Shown here in pieces: positions 61,242 to 64,000 of a DNA stretch of 64,000 nucleotides. The notes under the pieces are model-generated. The model saw only the letters and a program-made list of their open reading frames with translations, ran no database searches and was not told where the DNA came from. Numbering within the stretch: position 1 is the stretch's first letter; each line of letters begins with the position of its first letter. This DNA comes from Thozetella sp. PMI_491. Its lineage: Eukaryota > Ascomycota > Sordariomycetes > Chaetosphaeriales > Chaetosphaeriaceae. The position numbers were made by a program, and so were the translations under genes. Location: positions 204,649 through 268,648 of the forward strand of contig MU270033.1 in assembly GCA_021432635.1 (NCBI GenBank). The letters run 5' to 3'.

Positions 61242-62156
61242 TCAGTCAATATCGTAGACCACCACATTCTCCCCCAATGTGGCGTCCGAAGTCTCCATAA
61301 CTTTCTCGGGTGCCTCGGCCGTGGACAGGTCATTGTCGAATCCCTCATAGCCAAGCTCAATCTCAGCCGGAATCTCTGTCCCGTCGGCCATCGTCACGTT
61401 TTCGAGCGACACGCCTTCGACCTTGCCCTCTTTTGTATCCAAGTTGTACTTGACGCGCATCAGCTGATATGCCAGGACGAAATCCGTGGACGCCTTGAAC
61501 GTGACTCCACGATATCGCCTTCGCTTGGCCTCCAGCAATTTGGCTTGGTTGCTTCCGGACTGATCCGAGGCACCAATGGTAGCGCTGGCCTGGAACAGGT
61601 CAGTGAACTCAGATGAAGCTCCCTTGGCAATTTTCAGCCCAGAGATCATGTAGAGCTTCAAGGTATTCTTTTTGCCCCGGTTCTTATCGAATTCCTCGAT
61701 GTAGTCCTTGACTGGCTTTGTGGCGAGCACTTTCTTCACGTAGTCGTCCCGCAAATCAAATTCGTGCGTCTCAAGCGATTTGATTTTCAGAATGTCCTTC
61801 GACCTACTCATGGCCTGAATGCTGAGATCCACGGCAGCTCCAATCCCGAAGCTAGCCAGGATGCTCGCCCAGACCCCGAGACGCCCGCTCCAGAGGTCGG
61901 TAGCAGTTAAATCGACTGTTTTCTTTTCATTCTTGTCGTTGTCAAGGTAGTTCTTATCGATGGGGATGCGGCGGTTGCGGTTCAAGCCAATCGGTAGCGG
62001 GCCAAAAGGCTCAGTGAGAATGTCGCCGAGTTGTAGTCGCCCATCGGATGGAATCGCCTTGGAGGCTTCCACCTTGGGTCCTGGAACAATAGAGAAGTTG
62101 GGCGCAACGACGTAGGTATTCTGCATGGCGAATGTGTGAGCTGGGAGAGTATTCAT
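61242..62156 (-). CDS. Candidate fungal gasdermin-like protein
   Basis: Uninterrupted frame of 304 aa from a true ATG. There is no signal peptide. Features that recall the gasdermin N-domain are: an early beta region (YVVAPNFSIVPG, RLQLGDILTEPFGPLP), a Gly/Ala amphipathic segment (ASILASFGIGAAVDLSI), an LETHEFDLRDDYV stretch, LYMISGLKIAKGAS, and DFVLAYQLMRVKY near the end. The last two match in order and spacing the LYVVT-type and LAFRV/LAYRV-type strands of animal gasdermins. The C-terminal 40 residues are acidic and could be an inhibitory tail, with Phe273 just before it. Length fits fungal gasdermins such as HET-Q1 (about 280 aa). This is motif reading only; another beta-rich fungal family is possible. 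Membership would mean a membrane-permeabilising cell-death effector. Confidence 0.5.
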   Translation of the reverse strand: MNTLPAHTFAMQNTYVVAPNFSIVPGPKVEASKAIPSDGRLQLGDILTEPFGPLPIGLNRNRRIPIDKNYLDNDKNEKKTVDLTATDLWSGRLGVWASILASFGIGAAVDLSIQAMSRSKDILKIKSLETHEFDLRDDYVKKVLATKPVKDYIEEFDKNRGKKNTLKLYMISGLKIAKGASSEFTDLFQASATIGASDQSGSNQAKLLEAKRRRYRGVTFKASTDFVLAYQLMRVKYNLDTKEGKVEGVSLENVTMADGTEIPAEIELGYEGFDNDLSTAEAPEKVMETSDATLGENVVVYDID

Positions 62157-62273
62157 AGATGGCCAAGCACAGCGTAGAATGGTCTTTTGGGAAGTCGGGT
62201 GCCAGTGTAGGCGGAATAAGAGGCTTGGAACCAGTACTACGTCATTTGGGGGATGTCAGGCTTGCCCAGGCAC

Positions 62274-62279
62274 TTTATA
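62274..62279 (-). promoter_or_regulatory. TATA box of the gasdermin-like candidate
   Basis: TATAAA on the minus strand about 118 bases upstream of the start codon at 62156. Confidence 0.45.
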
Positions 62280-62970
62280 GCTGGCCGCATGTGCGCATTG
62301 AGCCTTTGGTGCTAGGCTAGACTGATCCCCCTCGCCGCTGTACCCACATAGTAGGAGAGCCCATTCTTGGGCGAAACTGCCCAGAGGAAAGGGCGAGCTG
62401 AAGTCGGCTATTGGTTAGGCCCCATTGACCTCCTGAGCTTAGGCGAGCGGGGTGGGGGCTTAGGTAGCGACGGCTGAGAATTTCTGCATATCTATGGAAG
62501 CACTGCAGGATTAGCGCCCGTCACCTAACCCCTGCTTGTTCCCATACTCTGGCACTCAGCCACTGCATGTATATACGTAGTGAAGGAGGCAGTGCCTTTC
62601 GCGCGTCAATCGGTCCTGACAGCCAGCTGAAAGGTTAACAGTCTTACAGTGGCCGAAATGCCTCAGGGAGGTATTACACGGCTTGAGGCATAAAATTCAG
62701 CGCAATGATGGCAACAGTTGACTAGTATAAGTACCACGATCTTGGGATGCGGCTAATACTTGCTAACCGACACCACTTTGTTTCCGGTGAGGGCGCTTCT
62801 ATTTGACAGAGTGTTTCCTTCCAGACCATGCGACTGCTTAACGGTAAGGAATATGTAATGATAACGTTTGTTGATGTGGTTAAGTTACACCCTAGTTCGT
62901 TGGTCTCTATCCAAGATCCTTTTTGGAAGTGATGAGATGGCTGAAAGCGAGACGATCTACCTTTTTGAAA
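62280..62970. other. Intergenic region, no gene seen
   Basis: Upstream of the gasdermin-like candidate and 3' of the dehydrogenase. Short frames only. Confidence 0.45.
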
Positions 62971-63750
62971 CTAAATGCTACGCCATTCGCTGGGGACGGA
63001 GATACCAGATACGTCCTCGCAGATCTTCAACAATTGCTCCTGCTTCTCTATAACATCTGTCTCCGGGAGCTTTTGAACCACCCTACTCGGCCGGAAGAAT
63101 GTACCACTCTTGAGAGCCGCGTGACTTCCTTCCCCAGCAGCCCATGTCGCGATGGCCACGGTAGCCTCCTCGAGCTCGTCTGGCGCAGCGCTGCCACCCA
63201 TCTTTGTGTTTATCCATCCAGGGTGCATGCTCACAATCTGTATTTCCTCCCCCCACCGACGGGCGAATGCGTTGGCAAGCATAACGCCGTGGACTTTACT
63301 GTCATCATATGAGAACGACTGCGTAATGTCATGCAGCGATGCATTCCCACGGAGGTGGGCATCTGAGCTCATGACCATGAGGCGTGACTTGGGTCTGGCC
63401 ATTAGACAGATCAGCATGTATGTAGCCAGCGTATTAACGGAGAAGACGGCCGACACGCCATCCGCCGTGATTTCAGTACTCGACGTGGCGCCGTAGCCGA
63501 TGCCGGCATTGTGAATGATGGCGTCATATGGCCCTAGGGCGTCGGCGTCCTTGGCCAGCTGCTTGATTTCGGCCATGGATCTGAGGTCGGCTGTCAAGAC
63601 TCCCGCGGCTCTAGGCACTGCGTTCGCGGCATCCGCTGCGCGTTTGGCATTGCGAGCGTGGAGAACGACTTGATGCCCATGCTCTGAGAGGCGTTGAGCT
63701 GCGGCCTGACCGATTCCGTCACTTGAGCCAGTGATGAAAACACGAACCAT
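62971..63750 (-). CDS. Short-chain dehydrogenase/reductase (SDR)
   Basis: Single exon of 259 aa from the ATG at 63750. The classical SDR marks are present: cofactor loop TGSSDGIG (residues 7-14), a basic residue after the second strand (LHARNAKR) that suggests NADP, HNAGIG, the catalytic Ser in VMSSDAHLRG, YDDSK as the YxxxK pair, and MHPGWINT. It is a cytosolic oxidoreductase with unknown substrate. The frame opens slightly upstream with a GTG, but the ATG places the first strand correctly. Confidence 0.9.
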   Translation of the reverse strand: MVRVFITGSSDGIGQAAAQRLSEHGHQVVLHARNAKRAADAANAVPRAAGVLTADLRSMAEIKQLAKDADALGPYDAIIHNAGIGYGATSSTEITADGVSAVFSVNTLATYMLICLMARPKSRLMVMSSDAHLRGNASLHDITQSFSYDDSKVHGVMLANAFARRWGEEIQIVSMHPGWINTKMGGSAAPDELEEATVAIATWAAGEGSHAALKSGTFFRPSRVVQKLPETDVIEKQEQLLKICEDVSGISVPSEWRSI

Positions 63751-64000
63751 CTCCACAGTATCGCGAATACTAATACTGGGTAATCTGTATCGTAGGATGC
63801 GGTTTTATTCTCCTTCGCAATGTGGTATCTTGAAGTGGAGAAACCATGCGAATTCAATTCGAAGCACGCATGCTAAAATAACCGGTTGTACGGATACGCC
63901 TGCATCGGAGGAGTGGCTGCCGGGGCGTCGGCCACTATTCCTCCGAGCACCGGGACGCTGCCGCATCAAAGCAATGTAGTCTCTAACAACTTTTTACTAG
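63751..64000. other. Window end, upstream of the SDR gene
   Basis: Promoter space of the SDR gene. Nothing further can be supported before the window ends. Confidence 0.4.

Noticed and set aside
1-64000. CRISPR arrays, bacterial operons, phage or plasmid features
   Set aside because: No regular repeat-spacer pattern, and the spliced gene structures are eukaryotic throughout.

Overview
The window looks like nuclear DNA of a filamentous ascomycete (Pezizomycotina, most likely a Sordariomycete). Genes are split by short GT-AG introns (about 40-110 nt), there are no operons, and the content is typical: secreted enzymes with a fungal CBM1, a hybrid histidine kinase, a Zn2Cys6 regulator and NACHT NLR-like proteins. 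Gene models were built by hand by joining open frames across introns. In almost every multi-exon model all junctions keep frame to a single stop, which is strong internal support. No database search was possible, so family names rest on motifs.

Layout. 1-2.8 kb: no gene seen. 2.8-7.2 kb: fused hydantoinase/5-oxoprolinase-type enzyme. 7.4-8.5 kb: secreted GDSL/CE16-like esterase. 9.7-14.5 kb: NACHT-WD40 NLR-like protein. 14.8-15.6 kb: protoglobin-like protein. 17.0-18.6 kb: secreted GH64 glucanase with CBM1. 21.2-22.7 kb: CAP10/GT90-type glycosyltransferase. 23.9-24.6 kb: secreted Cys-rich, probably GPI-anchored protein. 25.7-29.7 kb: hybrid histidine kinase. 30.3 kb: an exact 16-bp-period array of CACGTG boxes. 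31.7-33.5 kb: small membrane protein and an F-box protein. 33.6-40.9 kb: AT-rich repeat island with diverged repeat copies, a foldback element, a decayed histidine-kinase fragment and one intact small secreted protein. 41.0-44.5 kb: NACHT-C2H2 NLR-like protein, head to head with a SNF2/Rad16-like ATPase (45.0-48.4 kb). 48.7-50.1 kb: O-methyltransferase. 51.0-52.6 kb: Zn2Cys6 factor. 53.4-56.6 kb: large protein ending in a subtilisin-like protease. 57.2-60.8 kb: C2H2/protein-kinase protein. 61.2-62.2 kb: 304-aa protein that may be a fungal gasdermin-like pore former. 63.0-63.8 kb: short-chain dehydrogenase.

Theme. Several genes belong to classes tied to fungal nonself recognition and regulated cell death: two NLR-like NACHT proteins, an S8 protease with a long N-terminal region, a divergent kinase and a candidate gasdermin-like effector. 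The segment 53.4-62.2 kb is the best candidate for an undescribed system, because fungal gasdermins are known to be paired with subtilisin-like proteases that activate them by cleavage (HET-Q1/HET-Q2 type). That link is an inference and needs a structure or profile comparison.
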